Assembly (NCBI GenBank): GCA_001600455.1
Contig: BCKC01000013.1
Span: forward strand, 186,001 to 250,000
From: Endocalyx cinctus
Taxonomy: Eukaryota > Ascomycota > Sordariomycetes > Amphisphaeriales > Apiosporaceae
Reading direction: 5' to 3'
Length of the DNA stretch: 64,000 bases
The notes below the pieces were generated by a model, which worked only from the letters and a program-made list of their open reading frames with translations, ran no database searches and was not told where the DNA came from. Below, in pieces: positions 10,062 to 20,015 of the stretch. Both the position numbers and the translations under genes were made by a program. The stretch's first letter is position 1. Every line of letters begins with the position of its first letter.

Positions 10062-11475
10062 ATATCCCTCCGGTACAGGTAAGTACTTAGCGCGATCGTT
10101 TTTTAGCATCGTCAGCAAACAGTTGTTAAATGTCCAGAACCGGCAAGCAAGTTTCACGTGACCGTAACATTTCAAAGCTGCTTTTGGCACACATGAAAAC
10201 AGACTCTACATTTCCTCGTCTCTTACAGTATATACTGTATGGGTCCTTGTCCAAAAGCGGAGCTTTCAAAATTAATTCGCTAGTCCCCATCCTGAAAGGG
10301 AACAGGTCGGGGCTGCTGCCAAATTTCTTTGAGGCCATAATAGGACCCAACTTGTTGGACGCAAGGAAATAATTTGACTCTTTCATCTATATCACCCCAC
10401 TTTGTTATGCCGAAAAATAGCTAGTTGATCATCCCTGCATCATTCCAAAAGTAACTGGTAACTTTACCTGTACATATGGGCATCAATTCTATGAGTCACT
10501 TTGGCCGAGCATTTTGCGGACGAGCCAGTTTGACAGCCCCACCTGGCCTATTTCTGGCAGCGTCACTTCTGGCCGAGCTCCAAAAAAGCAAATTCGACCC
10601 TGAAAGCTCCGTTTCTAGGCAAGAGCCTACGATATTTGTTAGTGTGAAAGCCTAAAAGGGACTCTATGACGCGTTTTCTATTCGCTGTGGGAACCTTGTC
10701 GAGGGTGAAATCCACGAGATCACGATACCACGCGCAACACCGCACCGTAAGGTGTCTATCTGAAAATCAGCCGCACATATCACTTATCATAAAATCTGAT
10801 AGTTTGAAAATAGATTATGTATGGCTCTTCAGAAGTTATCGTCTGCCCGCGGACCAGAATGCATAAAGACAAGCCAAGCCTAGAACCCAGTCTGAGCTAT
10901 GCCCCACTTTTGCGTAAATAAACATGACTAAACTTACGAAGCCGGTTAAAAGTACCGTCAAGTGGTCAAAGCTTACAGCTTAGTAACGCTAGCTCATGAT
11001 AAACAATACTGATGTGACTTTTGTTTATTTAATAAATCTATCGCTGTTAATAGGTCATTTTACTCTTTTAGTATTTTTCTTTATTGCTATCATGGAAGCT
11101 AACTTAAGACGTAAACTTTTGGAAATTGAACGTCAGCTCGAAGAAGAAAGACGCCAACGCGAAGAAGTAGAACGCCAACGCGAAGAAGCAGAAGAGCTCT
11201 CCAAAGCATCGCAGCCACAAACACTCCGATCGTACCTCGAGGCTTGCCATAAGTTGAATCTTGCCATTAAAATCGTGACCGACTCTTCCCATGATTCAGA
11301 ATTTTGGAGGGAGAGAGTCGTAATTAACGGGCATCAGATAATCAATAATTACTCGAACGTTTCATCCTTTGGCTTACCTGTAACTATGATGATCCGAAGT
11401 AATTATACTTTTATGCTTTGTGATTTCAATTCAAGCCAGAAAGAATCCAGGGCTGTCAATCAGACCTCAAATTGA
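10062..11475 (+). repeat. Dispersed repeat R2, copy A, with a coiled-coil gene fragment
   Basis: A mosaic of repeated sequence. GGCCATAATAGGACCC then GCAAGGAAA at about 10335-10370 recurs at 49868 and inverted near 44525. From 10569 onward (CTGGCCGAGCTCCAAAAAAG) the segment is collinear with 44663-44945. An ATG at 11092 opens a fragment starting MEANLRRKLLEIERQLEEER, a charged coiled coil, followed by SYLEACHKLNLAIKIVTDSS. This resembles the N-terminus of large fungal kinase-related proteins with the same coiled-coil opening. The family match ends near 11290 and the rest of the frame to 11475 looks random, so the gene is cut off after about 65 residues. Confidence 0.55.
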
Positions 11476-11579
11476 GTGGATTGACGGAAATCCACCAAAA
11501 TAGCCAGTTGAATTGATTGATATTGAGTGGATTCAAATTGATCAAAATTATGGTGTGTCCCCTCAAATCTACCCCTGAA

Positions 11580-11700
11580 TTACCCGAATGCCCTTCTATA
11601 CCTACTTCTTGACGCAAGGCCTCTTTTAGGTCTTTGATTAAATCATTAACCGGGGTAGCCACAGGAGGGGCTGGGACATGCTCTGTACTAAATAGCTCTA
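11580..11700 (-). pseudogene. Short retroelement-like coding remnant
   Basis: The minus strand reads VPAPPVATPVNDLIKDLKEAL in an open stretch. A 23-base block within it (CCAGCCCCTCCTGTGGCTAY-CCC) recurs on the plus strand near 61649 with one mismatch, where one frame reads RPAPPVAIPV. The two are probably fragments of one repeated gene, perhaps a gag. Family not identified. Confidence 0.3.
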
Positions 11701-12272
11701 TTCGTACTACTTAATTAGGTCTAGTCTCACTACTATCTCAGCATTTATCCCATTGTGATTATAAGCTCTATTTACAAATAAAAATCCCGCGGCCCTCAGG
11801 ACATTGGTAGTTGAAAAGAAAGTACGTGCTTTTAAATATTCTCTGTGAATCAGCTTCAAGCACTTTGATGAGCATCGAAGTGGGAGAAATCCTAACCGGT
11901 TAACCTAAAATATTGTCCGTTCGTAAAATCTACTGCTTCATGGACTTGAAGTCTTACTATATTGCTTTTTGACGATTTATAGAACATATAATACTCGTAT
12001 GAAGATATGAAACGTAAACCTAGAGACGAAAGACCCCGACAGCCCTGACAACCTCGACGACCTCGCGACTCCAAGGCCAAACAGAATCTTTCCTCAAAGA
12101 ACAAAATCCGACCTCCTGCACACCGGCCGCTTCTATAAAGAACAAATTTTCTTCCCCCACCAGACAAACTTAACCCCCTTTTTTTCCTCCATACAGTATC
12201 CACCAGCCTACGTCTAACTTATCCCCACACTTCACACATGTCTTACCCCGGTCCGCTCCACATAATACGTAT
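11701..12272. other. Intergenic region upstream of the HET pseudogene
   Basis: No credible coding frame. The last ~200 bases are C/T-rich on the plus strand (for example CTCCATACAGTATCCACCAG), as in fungal 5' leaders, and could be the promoter and 5'UTR of the HET gene that follows. Confidence 0.35.
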
Positions 12273-14765
12273 ATGGCAGCATATTCCCCCACTCGTGACT
12301 ACCTTATTTCCTTCACCAGGAATGTCAGCAGATGGTCTCCGATATCTACCAGTCTCGCCATCAGTGACTTCCACCAAAGGTTTCACAGCCACTACGACAC
12401 GATGACTCTCACAAAACCAGCGGAGCCCACTCATTCGAACCAAGAGACATTCTCGAAAAAACCACACCAGACTTGCTGCACTGCAATTCCTGTTGCTACA
12501 ACATTTCGTTATCAGGCATTATCAAGCCCTAATACCGAGATTAGGGTCGCTCACGTCGAGCCCGGGTCCTACAATGATCAAATACGCGTTTCGTTTCAAA
12601 CGCGGCGTTTAAAGGTTAGTGAACTTCATTACGTTGCGCTTTGGATTGATGGAATGTCTGGCCTTGGGGTAGCAATAGGATACGTTGCCGAAGAATTGCT
12701 ACGGCATCGAGTGGTTATGAAGAAAGGCAGTTCGATGAGCGAGTGTTAAATATGAGAAGATGACCGGAGTTGAACGTGTCTACGTGAAACGTTCATTTCT
12801 TATCTCTTTCATTAATGATGTTGGCTTAACTAGATTTTGAATTCATCTACATTCGAAACGTAACTTGTGGTTCGTTGAAAAAGGGGTACATGATGATTTT
12901 TATGACTAAGCCACTTGTAGGAGGAGTACCCGAAGTATGAAGCGCTATCATACGTCTGGGGCTCAAACGAGAACCCATCCCATGTCCATGTATGCATAGG
13001 AACTCGGGAGCATGGTATTATCTCGATTACCCGCAATTTAGATATTGCGCTTAGGCACCTCCGGCATAAGGACAAGCCTCGCCTAATCTGGATCGACGCG
13101 ATGTGTATTAATCAACAGGATACACATGAGAGGAATGAGCAGGTGGCGTTAATGGGTAAGATCTATCCACTAGCCGACCGGGTGGTGATTTGGCTAGGTC
13201 GGGAAGAAAACAACAGCAATTTCGCCCTGGACCTCATGCAAAGTTTGGGCCAGGAGATCGAAGTGGACTGGAACAATCAGACGATGCGTCCCTCTAGCCA
13301 GACTAGCGACCCTCAATGGGCCGACGAGAACGTTCGGCTACCATATACGACGGGAGAACTCAACCCTGTTTGCGCCTTGTTCGAACGCCCCTACTTCGAG
13401 CGGACCTGGATCCGGCAAGAGGTAGCTCTCGCAACAAACGCTGTCGTCCAATGCGGTCAAAGAGAAGTAGCCTGGGAAGACTTCCGATTGGCTGCAGCCT
13501 GTGTAAACCTAAAAGCGACCTCCGATAGCGGGATCGAACCAACTCGATTACCCTCTTTCAACGGCGTGAAGGACCTCGTCTACGGTCTGTGCTCCTTAGC
13601 CCCGGGTAAATTCCAATTTTCTAATATCCGACTCTACTTGCGCGATACCAAATGTCAGGATCACCGAGATAGGATATATGCGGTTCTGAGTCTGCTGAGC
13701 CAGAAGGATCAGCCGTTAGGTGTTCGACCGGATTACGTGAAAACAGTGAAGGAGGTCTACGTCGACGTGGCCCAGCGCGTGCTCACTATCCAGCGCAAGC
13801 TACATTTGCTCGATACTTGTGAACTTTCATCTAGAATCCTGGATATCCCCAGTTGGGTTCCGGATTAGTCGAGCCGCTTGATTTACTCGTCGCGGCCGCA
13901 GACAAAGTGGAGTGCATGCGCCTGGATCTCCTCCCATACTAATATCACGAACAATGGGGCATCTTGTGCTGTTGCCGGAATTACCGCGGCACGAGTTGAG
14001 CATGTGCAAGAATATCAGCTCGACGAGTGTGATTAGACTTACGATAATGTACTTAAAATATTACGAAAGTTAAAACCGCCCAAAGAGGACCTAGCCACTC
14101 CGTATAATAATACAGGGCGGAGTTGCATCGAGGCCTACTGCAGAACCTTTATTGGCGATGATTTTGCAGATACGTACGTACCCGCGGACAAAACGCACCC
14201 TAATGTAGCAGAATGCGCAAAAGGTCTTGAACGAGTATGGTCATCTGAGCAAAGCTGGGACGAACTCCCAGATGCAATTCCAGAGGGCTATTTAGATTTT
14301 TGCCGCTACATGTTCGTCGGACGGTAGTTTTTCCGAGCGACAAACGGCCATATAGGCCTTGGACCGGTTAGCACCCAATCAGGCGATATTATCAGTGTGT
14401 TACTGGGATGCAGATATCCGGTTGTCCTACGCCCATCTTCTGATTCGACTTATGGTCCGACCTGGCTAGTTGTCGGGATTTGTTATGCGTATGGGCTTAT
14501 GGACGGCGAGGCAATCTATGGCGAGAGACTACCTAGGAATTATTGGTCTGTTTCTGAAACGGAACGGTATGATAACATAATTGACGGGCTTGACTTCGCT
14601 CTATATGAGCCTAAAACAGAGACCTTCAGGACCGATCCTGCTCAGATTCTGAATAATATGGGTATTAAGATAGAGAATTACCAGAGAAAGCCCCATTTGC
14701 TTGAGGTGCGACCAGAGACGCTTCAAGCTGCCGGAATCGCCCTAGAGAATTTTGTTCTTGTCTAG
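12273..14765 (+). pseudogene. HET-domain (heterokaryon incompatibility) gene with three nonsense codons
   Basis: HET proteins mediate non-self recognition and cell death. Exon 1 (12273-12614) ends in the pre-HET segment EIRVAHVEPGSYNDQIRVSF. A GTTAGT donor at 12615 and TTGTAG acceptor at 12920 (306 nt) join it in frame to YEALSYVWGS, the first HET motif, then IWIDAMCINQQD and NEQVALMGKIYPLADRVVIWLG. Exon 2 stays in one frame to 14765 but has TAG codons at 13866-13868, 14034-14036 and 14325-14327. The first replaces the Trp of the canonical PSWVPDW motif. The third sits in the GR-FF motif before GHIGLGP. Everything between reads well, including LMDGEAIYGE near the C-terminus. All three stops fit TGG or CAG to TAG. 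Intact length would be about 728 residues. Exon 1 may start at a later Met. Confidence 0.85.
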
Positions 14766-15310
14766 TTCTAATTGATCCGTGGAGGATGGTGAAAGAGTGA
14801 ACCGCCATCTGTAGACCTTCTTTTGGGAAAGCTACGAGACGATGATGCTAGGTGTTCATTTGCGTGCTCGTCTAACGTCGGCCACCTACTTACTGAACAC
14901 CCCCTTTTCCGGACACCATTTCCCATACAAAACAGCACTTTTTAAGGACGTGCACCTCGATCATTTTAAATGCGACGCATACGCCGTATATACCATTAGA
15001 AAGAGCTCGTCGGTGCGATCAAAATGATATAAGTGGTTACTTGGTTAAGGCCTCCGTACGTGGTATACGGTAAGAAAAAGTGCTCTGTTCCATTCCTTAT
15101 ATAATTTGTATGGTATTACGACACATGACCCTCGAGGGAAAGTCTTCAATATGAAAAACTAGATATTTAGTTACTATTCATCGATTATTAATATACATGG
15201 ATAGCGATGTATAAGCTTCTTAGTATTATATTCGGCTTCGTCACTACCTTTGTAAAACAACTTGTTCTGGTTCTTGTTAAGCCACACTACTTCCGCAATG
15301 CCCGAGAGAC
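14766..15310. other. Intergenic, no gene seen
   Basis: A 61-codon ATG frame at 14842-15027 has no recognisable features. The rest is AT-rich. Confidence 0.35.
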
Positions 15311-15784
15311 CCACGTCAACACCTCCGTCATATTCATGAAAATCGCAGCATCGTAGACTTTAGTGCCTTTGGAGCACAGTCGATGGTAGATTTACAACTT
15401 TACGAATACTTCCCTCTTCACAGTACGGTACGAGAAACCCTACGTATCTTCGAGGAGCTCTTTGGTCTAGTGTTCATAGAGCTGAACTTGGCCGAGAGAA
15501 AAAGGTTATCGCCTACCGGTAAAGCCGAGGATATCGTATGGTACGAAGATGTTACTATCTTCTCTGTCTGGGACGACAGTATCGAGGGTAATGACTTCGT
15601 CGGGTATCCTTACTTGGACTTACACCCTCGCACGGGCAAATATGGCTACGCCGCAAATTTTAACCTACAGCCTAGCTTCCTGAAGAAAGATGACACACGG
15701 AGATACCCGAGTCATTTTATAATAACTAATAAAAATCATAGGCCCTGGCCGCATATAAAGACTTTCAAAAATTACATCCCATAA
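15311..15784 (+). pseudogene. M3 metallopeptidase (thimet oligopeptidase/saccharolysin family) fragment
   Basis: The frame carries the block just before the active site of M3 zinc peptidases: YEYFPLHSTVRETLRIFEEL, LFGLVF, WYEDVTIFSVWDD, FVGYPYLDLHPRTGKYGYAA, NFNLQPSF and RRYPSHFIITN. These are the diagnostic M3 segments, in order. The frame then turns to unrelated residues and stops at 15784, before the HExxH zinc site that should follow about 30 residues later. The N-terminal half of the enzyme is also absent. It is an internal slice of roughly 130 codons and cannot be an active peptidase. Family members clip short cytosolic peptides. Confidence 0.8.
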
Positions 15785-16806
15785 CGGCTATTATGCCGAA
15801 GATGAGAAAATGTTCGAAAGAAAAACGAGAAAAGAATGAAACAAGGTCGTCCGTGACCACCCACCATCACACTGCTCTCTCCTAGGACATCCCAAATCTC
15901 CACGCTAGCTCGTTGACCAGCTAGGCTGATTCATGACGACTGTAATAACTGAATTTTTACCAAAACTGGAAATTTCAAGGCGCTTGGCTGCCCTCGAAGA
16001 CCGAAAATAAGTAAGTTTCGTGCGAATAACAATGTCGATCAGGTAAGTTTACTCTGCATCTGACAAATCTCGCTAGTGTACTAGCTTACTATCTTCGTGC
16101 TCTTGTTAGGAAGCCCTACATACACCGTGATTCGACTTAGCCACCATACAAGTTACATCCTAGTAACTTACGGAACATAGCCTGCATATCCCGAAGTAGT
16201 ATCTGTGATTTACTAAACAAGCCTTATATATATGAGTATCATTGTCTTTAGCTGGCTGATTCCGTTAGCTTTAGAAACTTCCCATTTATTTATGTAGCCC
16301 AGTAGGATATCCCAAATTGGCAGAGAATGACTGGAAACAGAAGGGATATTGTAAGAAGGCGGCGGTTGCTATCGACTATAAAAGTCAACATAAGTGTTGG
16401 CCGGAAAGTTGCCGCAGGATTAACCCTGGTTCTTTTCGTGTTGAAGTCCGTGAGTATCGGTGTGACGAGTCTCGTAAGATACCGAGCAGTAAGGGAGGCC
16501 AGGACTGTCAAATGAACTGTGACTTATTTTATAAGGGGTCCAGGACGTAATGCCAACCAACTTTTTGTTTCTTTAAGGAGAGAAGTCATAGTTAAAGTCT
16601 GATAACTACGGCGAGTGACAATAGTTAGTTAGGTCGGGACTCCTTCGCTGGATATCATTCACTGTTGACACTTCGCCTTACTCTCCCCGTCCACCTCTCG
16701 GCAATACATACAAAAAGCAATAATAAAATTAGATTTATACTACTAGTTTGACGGGTTACCGATGCCCCTGCATTTAAAGACACCTATGCTTAATGTAGCC
16801 AAAATT
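15785..16806. other. Intergenic, overlapping weak frames on both strands
   Basis: Three mutually overlapping 62-77-codon frames occur at 16290-16550 on both strands; none shows family features. No RNA gene or terminal repeat was recognised. Confidence 0.3.
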
Positions 16807-18162
16807 TCACCCTATCTGAAGTACGTACTCAGTGCTCTCAATTAGCTTGATACCCTTCTCCTTCGCGAAAGACAAGAACCGCCGATTCGTTTGTTCGTTC
16901 TTAAATTGTACAAGGATCTTTCGACGCTTCTCGTCCACGACATGGGCTTTGATCGTGTCACTATTTGATATGTAGAAAATCTCCTTCAACCCCTTCCAGT
17001 TAATGGTTTCCCAGAAGAAGCCCCAGGTCCCCTTGGAACGGAAGCGCTGAAGCACTTTTTGCTCGAAACGATTCTGGTCAGATATCCATGTCAAATACTG
17101 TGTTGACTTGGGACTCATCGTCAAAGTTCCTGTCTTGATCTGGCGTACGCACCAATGTCTGTCACCGTCAAATTCGAGATCATCTTGCCACGCTTCTTCC
17201 TTACGTGATATTTCATCAGAGCCTTGGGGCAATTCCAACTCAGCGGCGGGTCGTGAAGATCGGTGATGATATATGGTGGTGCTCAGCAAATTTCCAGGGT
17301 CGACTGGAGCGTCTCGCTCATCTTCTAGATGCCCTCTAGTACAACCACTCGCATTAATATTATTTTTACCTGCCGGAGAATAGCACGAAGCTTCCTGCTG
17401 AGCACCGGAGTGAGCGTGTGTGCCTCGATTATTAATAGCCAGTCCGTTTCTCTTTGTCTTCATTTCCCGCTCTTCCCAAGAATGAAACCCTTCCCTTTCA
17501 GCGATCCAACGACGAGCGGCATGGAATGGGTGGTTCTTAGGAATCTCATTGCGATAAAGCTCGAGTTTTGATAAAGATTCAGCCTTGACCCAAGCAAATG
17601 CCCGATTTTCATCAAAGAACATGACAGGAAACTCCCGTTGATAAACTTCACTCTCGCCATTAAAAAACCCAGGAGCCCAACCAAGAATCTTTTTTCTGTT
17701 GGAATCGTATATGTAGCAGGGTGGTGGCTTGGCTTTCTTGTCGAGAAGACCAGTGTCGGCGAGAGAGCTGTTAACGCCGCCCGGCCTTAGGTCATCCCAG
17801 CCCAGGATGAGGATAGGCCAATTGACATCGTCTTCCCATTTGGTAAAGTAAATATGAAACGTTTTGGGATTTGTTAAACACTGGCAAGGAATTCCATTCA
17901 CGCTGTTTGACCTCTCGCTAGTAGCCGTCCGAGTTTGAGCCTTGTAGACCGATTTGGTGTCGTTTGCGATACATTGGGAGGACAACTCGACAAGGTCGAT
18001 TTGATGCTGACGATCACGAACATACCTCTTCATCTTTGAGCGACTCCCGTCTTTTAGCTCGTCAAGAAAGTCAACTTCTTCATATGGGATCCATACACTG
18101 CCTGCTCCCTCGGGGAAGTTGCCATCAACATAGGAAGAAATTTCATACTGAGACTGTGGCAT
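16807..18162 (-). CDS. Hypothetical protein, 451 aa
   Basis: A long uninterrupted frame with normal coding texture and its own ATG. I do not recognise the family. The N-terminal ~60 residues (VWIPYEEVDFLDELKDGSRS) are followed by an aromatic-rich central region (residues ~105-215: FHIYFTKWEDDVNWPILILG, then GWAPGFFNGESEVY and FPVMFFDENRAFAWVKAE), whose spacing recalls small beta-barrel chromatin-reader folds such as PWWP or Tudor, though that is only an impression. Residues ~225-320 are polar and low in structure. The C-terminal part (FEQKVLQRFRSKGTWGFFWE) is again ordered-looking. It is flanked by decayed sequence, with a TG microsatellite and repeat R3 just upstream of its start. The intact frame in this setting suggests it is either recent or under selection. 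Confidence 0.6.
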   Translation of the reverse strand: MPQSQYEISSYVDGNFPEGAGSVWIPYEEVDFLDELKDGSRSKMKRYVRDRQHQIDLVELSSQCIANDTKSVYKAQTRTATSERSNSVNGIPCQCLTNPKTFHIYFTKWEDDVNWPILILGWDDLRPGGVNSSLADTGLLDKKAKPPPCYIYDSNRKKILGWAPGFFNGESEVYQREFPVMFFDENRAFAWVKAESLSKLELYRNEIPKNHPFHAARRWIAEREGFHSWEEREMKTKRNGLAINNRGTHAHSGAQQEASCYSPAGKNNINASGCTRGHLEDERDAPVDPGNLLSTTIYHHRSSRPAAELELPQGSDEISRKEEAWQDDLEFDGDRHWCVRQIKTGTLTMSPKSTQYLTWISDQNRFEQKVLQRFRSKGTWGFFWETINWKGLKEIFYISNSDTIKAHVVDEKRRKILVQFKNEQTNRRFLSFAKEKGIKLIESTEYVLQIG

Positions 18163-18212
18163 CTTGGTTTTCTCTAAACATTAAACTAATGATGTCGGCT
18201 CGAGTAAGAAGT

Positions 18213-18262
18213 AATAGTTGCCCTTTCGGCTTAGCCGCCCGGGCGTAATAAACTTGTGTGTG
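18213..18262 (+). repeat. Repeat R3, copy 1, running into a TG microsatellite
   Basis: TTGCCCTTTCGGC, then AGCCG and GGGCGTAATAAACTTGTGTG match 39965-40010 with few differences. Here the block continues into a (TG)n run to about 18274. The other copy lacks the long run. Confidence 0.6.
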
Positions 18263-18274
18263 TGTGTGTGTGTA

Positions 18275-18895
18275 TATACGTGGGGTGTAATATTCTTATA
18301 TAATGATAATAATATTAAAAATATACAATAAATTTATATTTTGATGTTTTAGTTACCCAAAATTTCAACGTCGGAAACCGAAATATTATTTTCCCAAAGC
18401 CTGTCCCGATAACCGGGCTAAGAGGCCCCCAAAGAGGTCCAAGGATAGTTCTGGGCTGCCATGACCGCTAGTCTCGATAGGACATCTTAGTCAATTCACC
18501 AATAAATATAATTTGGGTCCGATGGCCCAAAAAACCACCTTTTTGGTCTGGTTCATACTTAGAGGCCATGTATATACCGCTGACTTACAATGCTAGCTGG
18601 CCTTGTTTTAGTCCCATTCATTCATGCTGACAAGGAAACCTGTCTCATTAAAGGAACGTATATCTTATAAATAGGTGACAGAAAGGGCAGGATTTGGTAC
18701 CTTCGGTGTCTTAACGGCATTGGTAACGTCATGGTGTAATCGAAGGTACAAGTCACTTGCCAAGATGGAGGTGTACAGATTTAGGCCACTGTAAGTTTTA
18801 TTTAATCAATCCCGCGCCACCCAGATGTCGCTCAATATAGGCATCTTAGTTTTTTCTACAAATCCTTAATCAGAACTTTGAATTTGACTTTCTTT
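18275..18895. other. Intergenic, no gene seen
   Basis: Moderately AT-rich with no frame above 60 codons and no recognised repeat. It may hold the promoter for the small ORF at 18899. Confidence 0.3.
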
Positions 18896-18898
18896 ATC

Positions 18899-19078
18899 AT
18901 GGAACCTGCATATATACCATCAGATGATGACTTGGCAGTTAGCACGGACTCTGAAGGTGAGTTAGCCTTCTATAAAAAGGGAATTCCTCAGCCGTTTAAT
19001 TCGTGAATTCTACGAAATAGTTGACGTGGAAGAGTACCCATATTGGAAGATCATCAGAGAGCTCGAGTCAGAAGATTA
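18899..19078 (+). pseudogene. Small acidic ORF with probable frameshift, unrecognised
   Basis: An ATG opens MEPAYIPSDDDLAVSTDSEG, then AFYKK. At an A-run near 18977 the sensible reading moves to another frame (EFLSRLIREFYEIVDVEEYP, then YWKIIRELESED and stop). Joined, this would be a ~59-residue acidic protein. A spliced alternative also exists: a GTGAGT donor at 18957 and an AATAG acceptor near 19020. No family is known to me. Confidence 0.35.
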
Positions 19079-19292
19079 AAAAGTGAGCATATATTACTCG
19101 TTCGGCGACTTGCTCTGAAGCGGCTTTCAATTGGTCTGAAGAAAAGGGTGCTCATATACGCAAGGGTACACAGAGACCCGCTCCATTATTCCCTGGAGAT
19201 AGATAGCTTACCAACTTGGCTCTGTTACATTCGCTGCTCCATGTGGCTCTTCCTGTTATCCATGAGAGAGATAAAGTGCATGTTCATCCTAG

Positions 19293-19628
19293 CTGCGGAG
19301 CCGGAAAACATCACTCCACGTGGCTTGTTCGAATGGTCATGTTGAAGTAGTTAAACTACTACTCGAGAAAGATGCCGATATTACAGTTGCTGATGAAGAC
19401 GGATGGACACCACTCCACGCGGCCTGTTCGAATGGTCATAGCGAAGTGGTTAAACTACTTCTTTCTCAAAATAATACGGATCCAACCTCTGCTGACAATA
19501 AAGGCCGCACAGCCCTGTCCTGGGCCGCTGGAAAGGGTCATGTAGCTACAATTAACGTCCTCCTTGCTCATAGCAATAGAAACAATGGAGACTCTCTAGA
19601 TAACGATGGCCTAACGCCACTAATGTGA
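19293..19628 (+). pseudogene. Ankyrin-repeat protein fragment
   Basis: From 19311 the frame gives about three ankyrin repeats. The first begins LHVACSNGHVEVVKLLLEKD, then GWTPLHAACSNGHSEVVKLL, then GRTALSWAAGKGHVATINVL. A final DGLTPLM is followed directly by TGA. There is no N-terminal domain and no Met at the natural start of the first repeat, so both ends are missing. The frame is open again after the TGA to about 19706 without ankyrin features. Fungal ankyrin proteins of this sort are often C-terminal parts of NACHT/NLR-type proteins; nothing here shows which. Confidence 0.75.
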
Positions 19629-19736
19629 GCCATGTGGAAGTCTCAACAAGGCACAGTACAATGTTTTCTTCAAGTACAATTCGGCATAGGTGGGCAAGAC
19701 CTGAGAATATAGGGCCTCATTCCGTGCGCTCTGCCG

Positions 19737-20015
19737 CTATGCTTTCCTTTGAATATAACCCACTTGAGGTTCGCCCAATACTCTAAACCACCACTGCTTC
19801 AGCCATGGAATAACAATTTTATATCCAGCATCCTCTGTGCCGACATCTCCTACTCGATTTTTACGATCGCCATGGCTGTAAATGCGAACAGCACCTTTGT
19901 CTTTTGATATAACAACAACAATGGCCACGACATCGTTGGGCGGAGTTATTTCATTGCCTTTCACTGTTTCCTTCCAAACTAAACTGCAATCCGTGTACTT
20001 GAAAGACCTTAGCAT
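19737..20015 (-). CDS. Hypothetical 92-aa ORF
   Basis: The frame has plausible coding texture (TDCSLVWKETVKGNEITPP, then DVVAIVVVISKDKGAVRIYS) but no family I recognise. It may be the first exon or a fragment of a larger gene. Confidence 0.3.
   Translation of the reverse strand: MLRSFKYTDCSLVWKETVKGNEITPPNDVVAIVVVISKDKGAVRIYSHGDRKNRVGDVGTEDAGYKIVIPWLKQWWFRVLGEPQVGYIQRKA

Noticed and set aside
16290..16550. Three overlapping frames on both strands
   Set aside because: They compete for the same bases, and none has a recognisable motif or splice context.
17329..17684. Small frames within the 451-aa hypothetical gene
   Set aside because: Antisense or frame-shifted shadows of the longer intact frame.
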